DNA of 64,000 bases from Harmothoe impar (taxonomy: Eukaryota; Annelida; Polychaeta; Phyllodocida; Polynoidae): the NCBI GenBank assembly GCA_947462335.1, contig OX381720.1:42887152-42951151 (forward strand). Reading direction: 5' to 3'. Made by a program: the position numbers and the translations under genes. This document shows positions 1-12,599 of this stretch, in pieces. The notes below the pieces were generated by a model. The model was not told the DNA's origin and ran no database searches. It saw only the letters and a program-made list of their open reading frames with translations. The stretch's first letter is position 1. Every line of letters starts with the position of its first letter.

Positions 1-412
1 CGTATGCCATACAACAACTAACAATCGACACCCTTGTGCCAGCCACATTGGCCAAAATTCAATAAAGGGTCTCCACTCTTGGGGCGTTCAGTCTACTTAA
101 CTAGAGGCAAGAGATGTGCTAGGCATTTTGGCAAGCCGACTGCATTTCAGCAAGCCGACATTCTTATAGAGCCTATGAGCCTTAAAAAGTGTTATAATAT
201 AATCAAGCTCGTAGCTACACTAAATGAATAATATCTAGCTTTCGGATAGGAGCTGTAATTTGTAAGTAATTGTTCCACCACCATTCCTTACAGACCAAGA
301 TTTTGGTCAGTTCCAAAAATCAAATTGCCCTTTTCCGATTAGCTAAAACAAAAGTTATGAATTGAAAATATGTGCATCAAACATCTCACATACATAGCAA
401 AATGGTTTAAAA
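1..412. other. Unique non-coding sequence left of the duplicated block
   Basis: AT-rich sequence with no open frame above 65 codons and no splice-like or repeat structure I can support. Similarity to the second copy of the duplicated block becomes visible only from about position 413. Confidence 0.5.
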
Positions 413-1920
413 TGATATGGCTGTATTCTGTATCATGCCTGAAGACAACCATTCTCAAAAAGCCCACAGAATATCCTCCCACACCAATACGATGCCTGCA
501 GCGGTTCAGTAAGGCCTGACTAGGGCCCCTGTGCCTGCTGGTGATTGGCCTTGGGAGTTGATGTGGCAGTTGGTAGTGTTCTGGGTAGTGTGACCTGAGC
601 TGCCATCGATCTGCTCCTCACTGCTCATCTGTGAGCTGCTCACCGACTGACATAGGAACTACTCACAGACTCCCCTTACTTAGGAATAGTAGAACGTCCT
701 ATACACTACGACCGTGTTAAGGAAAAAGTTTGCTACCATTCTTTTGTGTCATTGTGAAGGTGCAGTGTACAGGGCAAAATATGACATTGTGATTCTGAAT
801 TCGAACATAAGGCTTTGATTACATGGCAGCTTACTGGTCTTACAGACAAGATGAGTTAACTGGTATCTCAGCAGCTAAAGTTTTGCCCTTTTCTATGTTG
901 AGAATAAGAATGACCAAAAAATATATAATTTCCTGGATCACCGCCTCATCAACATTTTTCTCAGTACTCCACATCCACAAGCCATAAAATAAGGTATTGA
1001 TTGCAGTGTCTGAAAAGAGGCATCACCACTGTTTCAATCAATGAGTAACTCAAGCCGAGCAACTCAGTGAAGAATGTATAACTTGATGCCCTGCCTGGCC
1101 ATACTGGTATAGTGGTCTGACCAGGAAGGGAGCCACACAATGTAGGCCATTTGTATCGATCAGCCAACACAGTGTCCGGTCCTACTGTCAAGGTGGGGCT
1201 GGTGGTTATATCTAAACAGTATTCTGAGGAAAAAACAACATATATTCCACCTCCAAACATAGACTAGACTCTCTTTGATACACAGAGATCACAAAGAAGG
1301 CATCATACACTCCCTACTATATTATACCATTAAGTAGAGATTAATACTGCAAAAAAACATATTCAATGGTCATCTATCCTATCGTCAGTGAGGAGACATG
1401 CGTGTGGACACTGGGGCTGAGGTCTTTACTGAATCTACATGCAGTGACCAGGGCTACCTCAGGTCATGACCCCTGCAGGCACTGGCCAACTGAATGTCAT
1501 GTGATTGTGATAGTGTCAGTGCTTTGTTTGCCCCTGACTGGATTCCTTTAGAGTGGTTGTGGGGGTCTCTGTCACATGACTAATGGTCACGGGACACACC
1601 CAATTGTGGCATGAGACACATCCAATATGGGTATTGCTACCCCATTATTATGAACACGCATACATCTTGTGTTCACCTCATGAACTGCTGATCCATACTG
1701 GTCAATACCCACTAAATGCTATAAAAGATGTCAATGCTTGTCCGGGTTTAACCATTTGCATTCGCACGAGTATAGCCAGGCAGCACCCCTACCTCCCGAT
1801 ATCTTACATTCAGCCAGGACGACCATTGTGGCATGGGATAACGTGCAGTGTACTCCAATAAAGGAAATTCGGAAGTTATTTTTTATATCCACGACCTATC
1901 CAAACCCTGCATTCTCTGCC

Positions 1921-4349
1921 TACACTGATAATAATGGACCTGGAAATGTTAGTCACTACGGACTACATTTCTATAGTCACATGAATGTAGCAAAAACGAC
2001 TATACCTAGTTAGTCACCTATGTCTATAGTAAGTTAGTCATATAGTCAACCTATAGTCAGCCATTAAATTGGCTCATTTGGGCTATATAGTCAAGTGACT
2101 ATGAATTTAATGGTTTCATGGTCTAAAGTAGTCACTATGACTAATATATATAGTCAATCATGAGAAATAACGGAAACTTAAGTACTGAAAGCAGGTCAAG
2201 GTTCAGCAGGGAAGACATGGCTAGGATAAAGCAGGGCAGGGGACAGGCTAGGATAAGGCAGGCCAGGGGACAAGCTAGGATAAGGCAATGCAGGGGACAG
2301 GCTAGGATGAGGCAGGGCAGGGGACAGGCTAGGATGAGGCAGGGCAGGGGACAGGCTAAGATAAGGCAGGGCAGGGGACAGGCTAGGATAAAGCAGGGCA
2401 GAGACAGGCTAGGATGAGGCAGGGCAGGGGACAGGCAAGGATGAGGCAGGGCAGGGGACAAGCTAAGATGAGGCAGGGCAGGGGACAGGCTAGGATAAAG
2501 CTAGGGGACATGCTAGGATAAAGCAGGGCAGGGACAAGCTAGAATGAGGCAGGGCAGGGGACAGGCTAGGATGAGGCAGGGCAGGGGACAGGCTAGGATA
2601 AGGCAGGGCAGGGGACAGGCTAGGATGAGGCAGGGCAGGTGATAGGCTAGGATAAGGCAGGCCAGGAGACAAGCTAGGATTAGGCAAGGCAGGGGACAGG
2701 CTAGGATAAAGGAGGGCAGAGGACAAGCTAGGATAAGGCAGGCTAGGGGACAAGCTAGGATAAGGCGGGCCAGGGGACAGGCTAGGATAAGGCAGGCCAG
2801 AGGACAAGCTAGGTTAAAACAGGCCAGGGGGACAGGCTAGGATGAGGCAGGGCAGGGGACAGGCTAGGATGAGGCAGGGCAGGGGACAGGCTAGGATTAG
2901 GCAGGGCAGGGACAAGCGAGAATGAGGCAGGGCAGGGGACAGGCTAGGATAAAGCAGGGCAGGGGACAGGCTAATAGGATAAGACAGGGCAGGTGACAGG
3001 CTAGGATAAGGCAGGGCAGAGGACAAGCTAGGATAAAGCAGGCCAGGGGACAGGCTAGGATAAGGCAGGCCAGTAGACAGGCTAGGATAAGGCAGAGCAG
3101 GTAACAGGCTAGGATAAGGCAGGGCAGGGCACATGCTAGGATAGGGCAGGGACAGGCTAGGATGAAGCAGGGCAGGGGACAGGCTAGGATAAGGCAGGGC
3201 AGGTGACCGGCTAGGATAAGGCAGGCCAGGAGACTGGCTAGAATAAGGTAAGGCGGGGGCAGGCTAGGATAAAGCAGGGCAGCGGACAAGCTAGGATGAG
3301 GCAGGGCAGGGGACAGGCTAGTAGGATAGGGCAGGGCAGGACAGGGACAGGCTAGTATGAGGCAGGGCAGGGGACAGGCTAGGGCAAGGCAGGGCAGACA
3401 ACAGGCTAGGATAAGGCAGGGCAGGGGACAAGCTAGGATAAGGCAGGCCAGGGGACAGGCTAGGATAAGGCAATGCAGGGGACAAGCTAGGACAAGGCAG
3501 AGCAGGTAACAGGCTAGGATAGGGCAGGGACAGGCTAGGATAAGGCAGGGCAGGGGACAGGCTAGAATAAGGCAGGTCAGGGGACAAGCTAGGATAAGGT
3601 GGGCCAGGAGACAGGCTAGGATAAGGCAGACCAGGGGACAAGCTAGGTTCAAACAGGCCAGGGGACAGGCTAGGATGAGGCAGGGCAGGGGACAGGCTAG
3701 GATAAGGCAGACCAGGGGACATGCTTGGATAAGGCAGGGCAGGGCACATGCTAGGATAGGGCAGGGACAGGCTAGGATGAGGCAGGGCAGGGGACAGGCT
3801 AGGATAAGGCCGGGCAGGTGAAAGGCTAGGATAAGGCAGGCCAGGGGACAGGCTAGGATAAGGCAGGCCAGGGGACAAGCTAGGATAAGACAGGCCAGGG
3901 GACAGGCTAGGATAAGGCAGAGCAGGTGACAGGCTCCTGTGTAAGCCTATCATGCTCTGTCAGTCTAGACATGCACTGTTCATGTATTTCTATGTTATCA
4001 AAATTGCAACAAATTACCATGATAACTCAAACATGAGAACTCATGCACCCTATAACATCTTAAGTTGTCATAGTCAACTGTAACATAACATATAACAAGC
4101 AGGGATATCCATAGAACAGTGGTTTAGGAAAGGATGTGCCTACCTGAAGTCCATTGACCATTCAAATTTGAATCCTAACTGTTTCCTGTGCACACATTCC
4201 TATGACATCATCAATTTGTGTGATCCACATATAGTCACTACTGACTATCTTTATGACTAATATGTGACTAAGTTGTATAGTCCCCTGACTACGGGGGTCA
4301 AAATATGATGGTATAGTCAGTACTGACTATAGGTTTTATTATCAGTGTA
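1921..4349. mobile_element. Non-autonomous TIR element carrying a minisatellite
   Basis: The ends form a perfect inverted repeat: TACACTGATAATAA at 1921-1934 and its reverse complement at 4336-4349. Both ends can be read as TA flanking a CACTG terminus, as in Tc1/mariner-type insertions; no longer target duplication is visible. The arms (1945-2160 and 4220-4335) are dense in TAGTCA/TGACTA words, and the centre is filled with a 27-bp minisatellite. A shorter relative with the same termini and the same TAGTCA-rich body is at 20744-21078. No transposase frame is present: the long open frames inside arise from the 27-bp (9-codon) period. The element sits inside copy A, and copy B lacks it. Superfamily assignment is inference. 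Confidence 0.75.
2214..3936. repeat. 27-bp minisatellite, about 64 units, inside a TIR element
   Basis: Consensus unit is AGGGGACAGGCTAGGATAAG followed by GCAGGGC (27 bp). Variants include CAGGCCAGG, GACAAGCTAGG, GCAGAGCAGG and shortened units near 3140 and 3760 (GATAGGGCAGGGACAGG). Because 27 is a multiple of three and the unit rarely contains stops, both strands show long open frames (up to 251 codons on the minus strand with a 9-residue period); these are by-products, not genes. Higher-order structure is visible: a distinctive unit with CACATGCTAGGATAGGG occurs at about 3130 and again 615 bp later, and the rare GGTTAAAACAGGCC / GGTTCAAACAGGCC junction occurs near 2812 and 3645. The array therefore grew partly by duplicating blocks of many units. 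Confidence 0.95.
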
Positions 4350-5506
4350 GTTCCCATTCTCTTGTTCTCCATTTTTCTACCTCTCTCTGACCAATTGCCT
4401 CCTAGCCAGGTACCCAATACATTGCCTCTCTCTTAGTAGTACCTCACTCAACTCGACTGCCCCCAACTCCCCCATGTACTGCAGCTCATTCCCTTACTCT
4501 ATCCTGCCCCTTCCTAACCAGTGTAAAAGGCTCCCCCAGTCACAATAGCAGTACCTGTTACCGCCTAGCTTGTGTGGATTTGACAGATGAGGTGCCATCC
4601 ATATTACTGAGAACAGTGCAGGCTGCATGAGTGGTATTGTGGCCCATGTCGCTGTACACACAGCCTCGTTCCTTTTGGGGCCATCTTAATAAGATATGAC
4701 AGTGTTAGTATACAGGCTAATACAACACTAGAACTGCCCCTTTGTTACATACAAAATGTAGCTCTGGATAGGAGGACACTTATTTGTCATACAATAGAAT
4801 GTGATCCATTGCCCCATATAATATAAACTGACCCAGCCTGACTGAATGATACAAAATATATCTGAGAGGATCTGTTGGCAAATTGAAAGAGTAATGACAT
4901 TGTCAGGCTCTCATTCTTATAACAAGACAGCCATACTAGATTTCCCAGTTTTTATCTAGATCCTATTAAGGTTTTGGGGTGGGATCTGATGGATAAGGTA
5001 GCTTTACATCTCGTGGAATAACCTCTAAACAACATATATCGGAACATGGGTATTTTCCCCAAGTAGCTTCCCGCAGGCACTACCAAATTTACAACTTGCG
5101 ACAGCACCACCAGGGGATCTAGGAATCACCCTTATATAGGGGGAAGTCTGCAAGGGGTCAAAAGGCATATATAAGTCAAATCTGAAGCTGCTGGAGTTGT
5201 CAGATAAGGAGATGGGCCAAGGTTGTTGGGAGCTAGGACTACCTGCAAGTACGGGAGATGCCTGGCCGCAAGAGTTCTTAGCTATATAGTTTACCGGCTT
5301 ACGTAAACCTATTTTTTTTGGGGGGTTAATTCCTCGGGACATGGCTAAATCTGACCCAAAAAACCTCAGGATTAAGAATTTTACGTTGGCCTAATTTACA
5401 TTTTTCCCCAACAGTGTGTAACCGGGCAAAATCCAAGATGGCTGCCAAATCATCAGAAAATCATCTCCCTTGGCATAAATATGCAGCATAACTTGTATTT
5501 GACAGT

Positions 5507-6215
5507 ACCTACCCCCCCTAAATCAGCTATAGGGAATTCAGCCATGTTATTGGTTTGTTGCTAGGATGAGTGGTTGCTTAGCAACAGCCATTCTAAATGA
5601 GTTTTTGCCTAGCAACACATCCTTACGCTGTCCCTAGCTTGATTTCAATGATACCTACCCCCCCTAAATCAACTATAGAGAATTCAGCCATGTTATTGGT
5701 TTGTTGCTAGGATGAGTGGTTGCTTAGCAACAGCCATTCTAAATGAGTTTTTGCCTAGCAACACATCCTTAGGCTGTCCCTAGCTTGATTTCAATGATAC
5801 CTACCCCCTCTAAATCAACTATAGAGAATTCAGCCATGTTATTGGTTTGTTGCTAGGATGAGTGGTTGCTTAGCAGCAGCCATTCTAAATGAGTTTTTGC
5901 CTAGCAACACATCCTTAGGCTGTCCCTAGCTTGATTTCAATGATACCTACCCCCCCTAAATCAATTATAGGGAATTCAGCCATGTTATTGGTTTGTTGCT
6001 AGGATGAATGGTTGCCTAGCAACAGCCATTCTAATTGTGTATTTGCTTAGCAACACATCCTTAGGCTGTCCCTAACTTGATTTCAATGATACCAACCCCC
6101 CTAAATCACACCAAAGGAATTCAACAATGATATTAGCCTCTTGCTAGGATGAATGGTTGCCTAGCACCAGCCATTCTAATTGCCTATTTGCTTAGCAACA
6201 CATCCTTAGTAGACA
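5507..6215 (+). repeat. Five 146-bp tandem subrepeats (left arm)
   Basis: The ACC(T/A)ACCCC anchor recurs at 5507, 5653, 5799, 5945 and 6091, giving an exact 146-bp period four times in a row. Each unit carries three short palindromes of the TTGCTTAGCAA / TTGCCTAGCAAC type plus an EcoRI-like GAATTCAGCCATG segment. The last unit is the most diverged. Matching repeats in opposite orientation occur in the right arm. Confidence 0.95.
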
Positions 6216-7233
6216 GGTCATTTTGTATAAGTTACTCACCTAAATGAGACTTTCTTTCAAGAGTTGATTCTTACATAGAATTTCCCAGAGAATCCAAATC
6301 TGCCAGGGGATATCGCAAATTTTGCATATTAAGGTCCCTAATTAGCATATTACAATTAGGTAGGCCAATTATCAGGTTGGCTAGGTAAAAAAAAATGAAA
6401 ACTGGTCCAAATCTCATAGAAATCTTCAAACACCCACAGATATGGATAATGATCAAAATTGCATTGTCCAATAACTTTTCATTGAGGCTAATTAGCATAA
6501 GTTCACTCACCAAATACCTGCTGATAGGAACACATGATTCCCTGTAGGAAAAAATCCTAAATTCGGTACAGACATCCCCATGGCCATGAAAAACAATTAT
6601 AGATATAGGGCTATGTCAGATAATAGGCTGTAGCCATTATTGCAGCCATGTTTCAAGATGGCCACCACTGAACATTTCTAAATCATTTATCTCCTCTTCT
6701 AATTAAACTTACAATCATGATTCCAAATGAAAAGTATGCATTTCTGGGGTCAAGGAATCTAATGGTATTACTTTTGGGGAGATAGATGGCAACCATCTTG
6801 GATTTTAATGAGATTTTCGATAGAGAACCTATTAACTAACTGGTTTTCCTTATTTATCATAACATATATGTGACAAAACGTGGGAAAACGTGACATTAGG
6901 GGAAAACACCTCTAATTAAGTTTATGTCTTCAGCTACAATTTGATACTTCAAGCATCAAAATATTTGAAATAGTTGCTGAGAAATGACATCTCAAACATG
7001 GGATGGTAGGGAGATGTAGGAATTCAGAATAGACTGCAATGCGATCACATATCAATCTAATTTCAAATACTCCATATGAATCATAATTACTAAAAATTAA
7101 ACCAATAAATACATATTATCGTCCATAGATTTGGATCTGGTAGGAATATTGGCATTCTGTTTTCAGTTCTGAAATCCTCATGGATTGGGCAATTGGATAG
7201 GGATGATTTTTATTCCAAAAGAATGAATTGATG

Positions 7234-7247
7234 GTTGCCATGGCAAC
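7234..7247. promoter_or_regulatory. Perfect X-box-like palindrome (RFX-type)
   Basis: GTTGCCATGGCAAC fits GTNRCC-N2-RGYAAC exactly, the binding-site form known for RFX-family transcription factors. It lies in the left-arm segment that the right arm lacks. Whether any RFX protein binds here is not known. Confidence 0.4.
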
Positions 7248-8956
7248 CAAATGTCAACAAAGAAGCTAAAAATAGGACCAATTTAGAATGAAAATAGAAT
7301 TTTGATAATAGCTTCAAAGGATTCCTTGGGAAAAGTTAGTCTAGGGTCATTTTCTCTTAAGTATTCACTTTTTTAGCTATATCTCCTGAAATATCATGTT
7401 TAGAGCATTTATGGCTATTCCCACTAATGTTACGATTTCCCAGGTTTCGTCACATATTATCATTCTGCCGTGCAGTGATAAAAGCAATAATCTGAGTACT
7501 TATATTACATTTGATAGTGTTTAAGATATGGTTGCCATTTGGAATGTGCTATGGTTTCACAATACAAAGTAGTAGCGGCAGCAGAAGCCTCTAGGATGGC
7601 CGACATTGCATTGTCAATTTTATGAGCACCATGTAGAGGCTTCAGTACTGTAATAAATAAATGTACTAGCCTCAATTTATAGCTCAGTTGGTGCATTTGC
7701 TGAGTGGTGTTATTCAGGAACCAGCTGATATTAGTTGTCTGTTGCCCGTAAATAGCCCTCTTCACGCCGCAGTTCCTTTTTGGAGGATGTGGATATAGAT
7801 AAACTAAACAATGGACTTTCATGAAAAAATATGCAAAGAGTGACTCGAATTGTGTATGATATCACACTTCTAATAGGCCATATAACACAATGTATACTGC
7901 TCTTCGAAACAAAGGTAGTGGTTTTCTTAAGGGTGCAATGGGGCCATCCTTAAATGATGTCATACTTCCCCCCTCACACTTTAGCTAGGCTTTATCTATA
8001 TAGCAATATATTGGAGGTTTATGGATTGCCCCATCCACCTATTGCAGCTAACTTAGTAGGAGGAAGGGTAAATATTGACAGTACTCAGGGGGAAACCAAG
8101 CACTCTATGTGCCTGATGAAACATTGAGAACCAGGGTAAGGCTTCTTTGTTTTATAGCTGCACCAACATAGTTTTGAAATAAAGCCTGGGACCAACGTAC
8201 CTGCTCACCAAGTAACCGAACCACAGCATTAATAATCCTTTGCTAAGGTGATCAGCTAAATCTGGCTCCAAAGGATGGATGCAGGAATAGATACTACTTT
8301 CACTGGAACTATTTTACACAATGGGTGCAAAGTGGGCTGATGGAAGGGGCCAAGTTTAGCAGCTATTCTCCTTCTGGAGGAAATTTTAAGAAGATCAGTG
8401 AGTCGGTTCTGCAGCTAGCCAATTTTGCAGGACCGGATAGATTTCTGCAGGACCGGATACCAAAATCAAAGTTTTGTATAATATTTAGAATAGAATAGCA
8501 TTTTATGAAAGAAAATAGTAACAAAAGAATGCTTTAATTAGTCTTGAAAATGAGTGTGCACTTTAGGACTTTAAACTTTAGCTCTAGGTGGAATATTTGA
8601 AAAATTCTTGCAGTTTCAGAAAGCCCAGAATATGCAGGACAATTGGTCCTGCAACACCAGTTTTTCTGCAGGCAGAGCCATTCAAGGCGGACATTGCAAC
8701 TGTCCGGTATGTTTTGTAAAGACTGCACTGCCAGCAGCTAAATCTTGTTTACCTGCACAAGGTACGTTGGGTACGGTGTGACCTCCAAAGGTGCCATCTG
8801 GAGCTATCGAGGGAGGGGGTGGAAGCTGTAACAGCTAAAATACAACTGGATCTACCTACTTTGGGTAGGGATTCAGGGTGGGGAGAAAGCTGTGACTGCC
8901 ATGGCTTGGGAGTGAGGGGAGGTGTGATCAACAAGCAATGGGGGGTGAGTAAATCC

Positions 8957-8974
8957 ACACACACACACACAAAT
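8957..8974. repeat. (CA)n microsatellite
   Basis: Nine CA dinucleotides in the foldback spacer. The surrounding spacer (7640-9700 and 10060-11220) holds no gene I can support. Near 8430-8460 a GCAGGACCGGATA word occurs twice. Confidence 0.8.
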
Positions 8975-9710
8975 TTTCCCCCTTTTATTGTAAATTTTGA
9001 TTACTACCCTATAATACAACATCAGAGGCTCTTGCATAATGGTCATCTAATTTTTTTTATTTTTTTCCCCTACATTTCTTCCTTATTCTATCTTTTCTAC
9101 TCTACACTGTTCTCTTTATCTCTCCTATCTATCTCATATTTAACATCTCAAGAGGCAGTCGGTACCCTATGTACCTTGACAAAGAACTTTTAATATACGC
9201 CTCTATATGGGCCCAAGCCCTCTATCTAATTTTCCAAATTATTGCTAACCCATCACATAAAAACCAACAAATGGAAGGAGGGCTGATCAATTATACCATT
9301 GGTCAGTTCTCCAAACCATGACCATGCCCAATAATGGCATCCTATAGAAACTCGCTTAACGAAACATTATTATATCATAATGCTGTGGAATGCAAAAAAA
9401 AACAATCTATAATGGTTATGTATTTCCTCAGGATAAAAATAAATGAATTAACAACAACAACAACAACAAAGGAGCTGGGGGGGGGAGGGGTCATATTATA
9501 GAAAGTTCCGAAATCCAAAAATCCAAAAACACTCATTTTACTTACACCTACACTTTTTGGAGAATCCTATAACCTGCACTGGTGATTTGATAGGCATACT
9601 ACCCACAGGCTGTATGGCCCGCATGTCGTACAACCCGCACATAGTATGAGGGACTTGATGGTAGTTATATAAAAGTCCTCAAAAGTTTGAGAAGTAGAGG
9701 TTTTTCTTAA

Positions 9711-10051
9711 CCCTTTCCCTGCTGGCTTTGAAACATGTCATTTGGGACTTAACCACCGGCCCTATGTCATGGGAATATACAACTTTGCAAGTATGTGCTC
9801 CCTGGGATAGTGGCTAAGGAATGAAATGAATTGTTTTGGAGACAGCATTTACACCTTTTTGACAAGGGGACGTACTACTTATGTTAAATATTTTTGGATT
9901 GATTCAAAAATTCTTATTCTTTGTTTCATAGCAGGAGCTGTAATTTAGTGGTATTGATGCCCTAGGGTATCAATTTTGCTGCCCTATGGCAGCAGCGGTT
10001 TTTCAGGGGTATTTTAGATGCTGCCCAGAGGCAGCAGCGGCCCTCAAAGGG
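9711..10051. mobile_element. piggyBac-like MITE flanked by TTAA
   Basis: TTAA at 9707-9710 is followed by CCCTTTCCCTGCTGGC, and the other end reads GCGGCCCTCAAAGGG followed by TTAA at 10052-10055. A TTAA target duplication with termini starting CCC is the piggyBac signature. The internal 341 bp have no coding capacity. It lies in the spacer of the foldback element, so it is a nested, probably later, insertion. The inverted repeat is short and imperfect beyond CCCTTT. Confidence 0.55.
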
Positions 10052-11219
10052 TTAATGAAATATCCAAATTTTATCCAGAAAAAAACATGAACATTATTAC
10101 TACCTGATGGTGGAAAAGTGACAACTGGTGTATGCAGAATATTCAGTACACCCCACTGGCCAACTGTATTTGAGGTAATGTCTTTTTCCTGGTAGTCTCT
10201 ACCCTGTTCCATCTATGGACATTGAGTCGGGAGGGAGCTGGGAGCCTAGTCCCATCAGCTGGGTAGGTCTGTCAAGCTGAGAAAAGGAGTGCATGCTATG
10301 AGAAGCTTGCTCACCGTTGTGGAGCAATGTGAGACAAGTAAGCTGGGTTTTTTTTGTGTCAAACTCGGGAGCTGGAGTGCCTTATGCCATTTCCTGTTGT
10401 CATCATCTGGGTATATTGAAGACAGTTGATCGATGGATGTACCTTTAGTACTGAAGGGTCTATAGGTAGAGGCAGAGCAACTTTATGGAGTAGCATAGGC
10501 TTAATGTAAGGCACTGAAGCTGGCTCAGTGGTATATGCCATAGGCTCTGAGTTAGTCAATACAAGTTAAGGCTTAAGCTGATGGCAGTTGAGGACAGAGA
10601 CATTTAGACCTCAAGGTACAGAAGGGATGATAATGAATGTTCTGCAAGTGATCTTTGCAACAGGAGCAGTGATGTCCATACTGACCCCTTGTGTTAGTAT
10701 CACCACCCTATTGGTGATGTCAGCCTCACACTGACAAGAAGCTGTAGCAGAAGAAGGGCGCATGCAAGTCTACCAGATATTGCCAAGATTAGACACATAT
10801 ACAGAGGATTTGGCAGAGCTGCCAAAGAGAAATTTATTTGATAAAACTGTAGGAGGATGGTGATCTCAAAGGGGGGGGGGTCCCCTTGATGGTCTGTGGT
10901 TGGGTTTATCACCTCCAGGGTTGTCTGCCCATCACAAATGACCACCATAGACCTCTGAACTGTAAAGGTGTGAATATCATAAGAGGGTGAGCAGCTCCTA
11001 AATGACTAGTTAAATTAGTTGTTTAAATGGTGTGAGGTGATGGTATAGATCTGGTGTTACTGAGACCTAAAATTGTGACCTCCCAGTAGAAGGCTTCACC
11101 AAATTCTCTGGTCTTGACCATACATAGATTGCACTATATTGTACCCTATCTATAATTTGATGCTGGATGCCTCACCCAGACAGAGATTTAAAGAAATTAA
11201 TCGCAGCCACTGTCATTTT

Positions 11220-12599
11220 GGCTCATAATACCTGCTATATGGTGCCTATAAATGTGCCAATGCAATGTCGGCCAGCCTAGAGGCTGCTGCTGCCACCCAC
11301 TGCTACTCAGTAAAGTGCAACCATAGGACATTGAAGATGACTACCATATCTTAAACAGTATCAAAGGCAATATAAATACTCAGGTTATTGCTTTGATCAC
11401 TGCAGTTGGCAGAATGATAACATATGTTATGATAGAGAGGGATTGATAAGGAAAATCAGGTAGTTAATAGGTTCTCTATTGACAATCTCATTAAAATCCA
11501 AGATGGCTGCCATCTATCTCCCCGAAAGTAATACCATTGGATTCCTTGACCCCAGAAATGTATATTTAGCATTTGGAATCATGATTCTATGTTGATTAGA
11601 AGAGGAAATAAATGATGTCTGTTCCAAATTTAAGATTTTTTCCTACAGGGAATCATGTATTTGGTAAATGAAATTATGCATCTATCCTCAGTTTTACATA
11701 TATTATGCTAATTTGGCCTCAATGAAAAGTTATTAGATAATGCAATTTTGATCATTAGCCATATCTGTGGGTGTTTGAAGATTTCTATGAGATTTGGACC
11801 AGTTTTACAGTATTTTTACCTAGCCAACCTGATAATTGGCCTACCTAATTGTAATATGCTAATTAGGGACCTTAATATGCAAAATTTGTGATGTCCCCTG
11901 GCAGATTTGGATTCTCTGGGAAATTCTATGTAAGAATCAACTCTTAAAAGAAAGTCTCATTTAGGTGAGTAACTTATACAAAATGACCTGTCTACTAAGG
12001 ATGTGTTGCTAAGCAAATAGACAATTAGAATGGCTGGTGCTAGGCAACCATTCATCCTAGCAAGAGTCTAATATCATTGTTGAATTTCTTTTGTGTAATT
12101 TAGGGGGGTAGGTATCATTGAAATCATGCTAGGGACAGCCTAAGGATGTGTTGCTAAGCAAATACACAATTAGAATGGCTGTTGCTAGGCAACCATTCAT
12201 CCTAGCAACAAACCAATAACATAGCTGAATTCCCTATAGTTGATTTAGGGGGGTAGGTATCATTGAAATCAAGCTAGGGACAGACTAAGGATGTGTTGCT
12301 AGGCAAAAACTCATTTAGAATGGCTGTTGCTAAGCAACCACTCATCCTAGCAACAAACCAATAACATGGCTGAATTCCCTATAGTTAATTTAGGGGGGGT
12401 AGGTACTGTCAAATACAAGTTATGCTGAATATTTATGCCAAGGGAGATGATTTTATGATGATTTGGTGGCCATCTTGGATTTTGCCCGGTTACACACTGT
12501 TGGGGAAAAATGTAAATTAGGCCAACGTTAAATTCTTTATCCTGAGGTTTTTTGGGTCAGATTTAGCCATGTCCCAAAGAATTAACCCCCCAAAAAAAT
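11220..12599 (-). repeat. Right inverted arm of the foldback element
   Basis: Reverse complement of the left arm, shorter by about one kilobase through absence of the 6870-7440 segment and two fewer 146-bp subrepeats (three here; GGTAGGT anchors about 145-146 bp apart near 12109, 12254 and 12400). The arms differ by scattered substitutions, so they are not freshly copied. Confidence 0.85.

Larger units (their letters stand above)
5311..7640 (+). repeat. Left inverted arm of the foldback element
   Basis: Pairs with 11220-12599 in inverse orientation. The order from outside in is a G-run/TTAATTCC terminus, an ATCCAAGATGGC-containing segment, five 146-bp subrepeats, then AT-rich sequence. The segment 6870-7440 is missing from the right arm, so either the right arm lost it or the left arm gained it. 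It contains a perfect RFX-type palindrome at 7234-7247. Confidence 0.85.

Noticed and set aside
2141..3953. Long open frames on both strands (up to 251 codons) with a 9-residue period rich in Pro/Leu/Ser or Gly/Gln/Arg
   Set aside because: The 27-bp minisatellite period is nine codons, so any stop-free unit keeps all copies open. There are no start context, splice or domain signals.
7505..7822. 105-codon minus-strand frame partly shared by both arms of the foldback element
   Set aside because: In the right arm the same stretch loses frame after a few dozen residues, and no transposase motif is visible.
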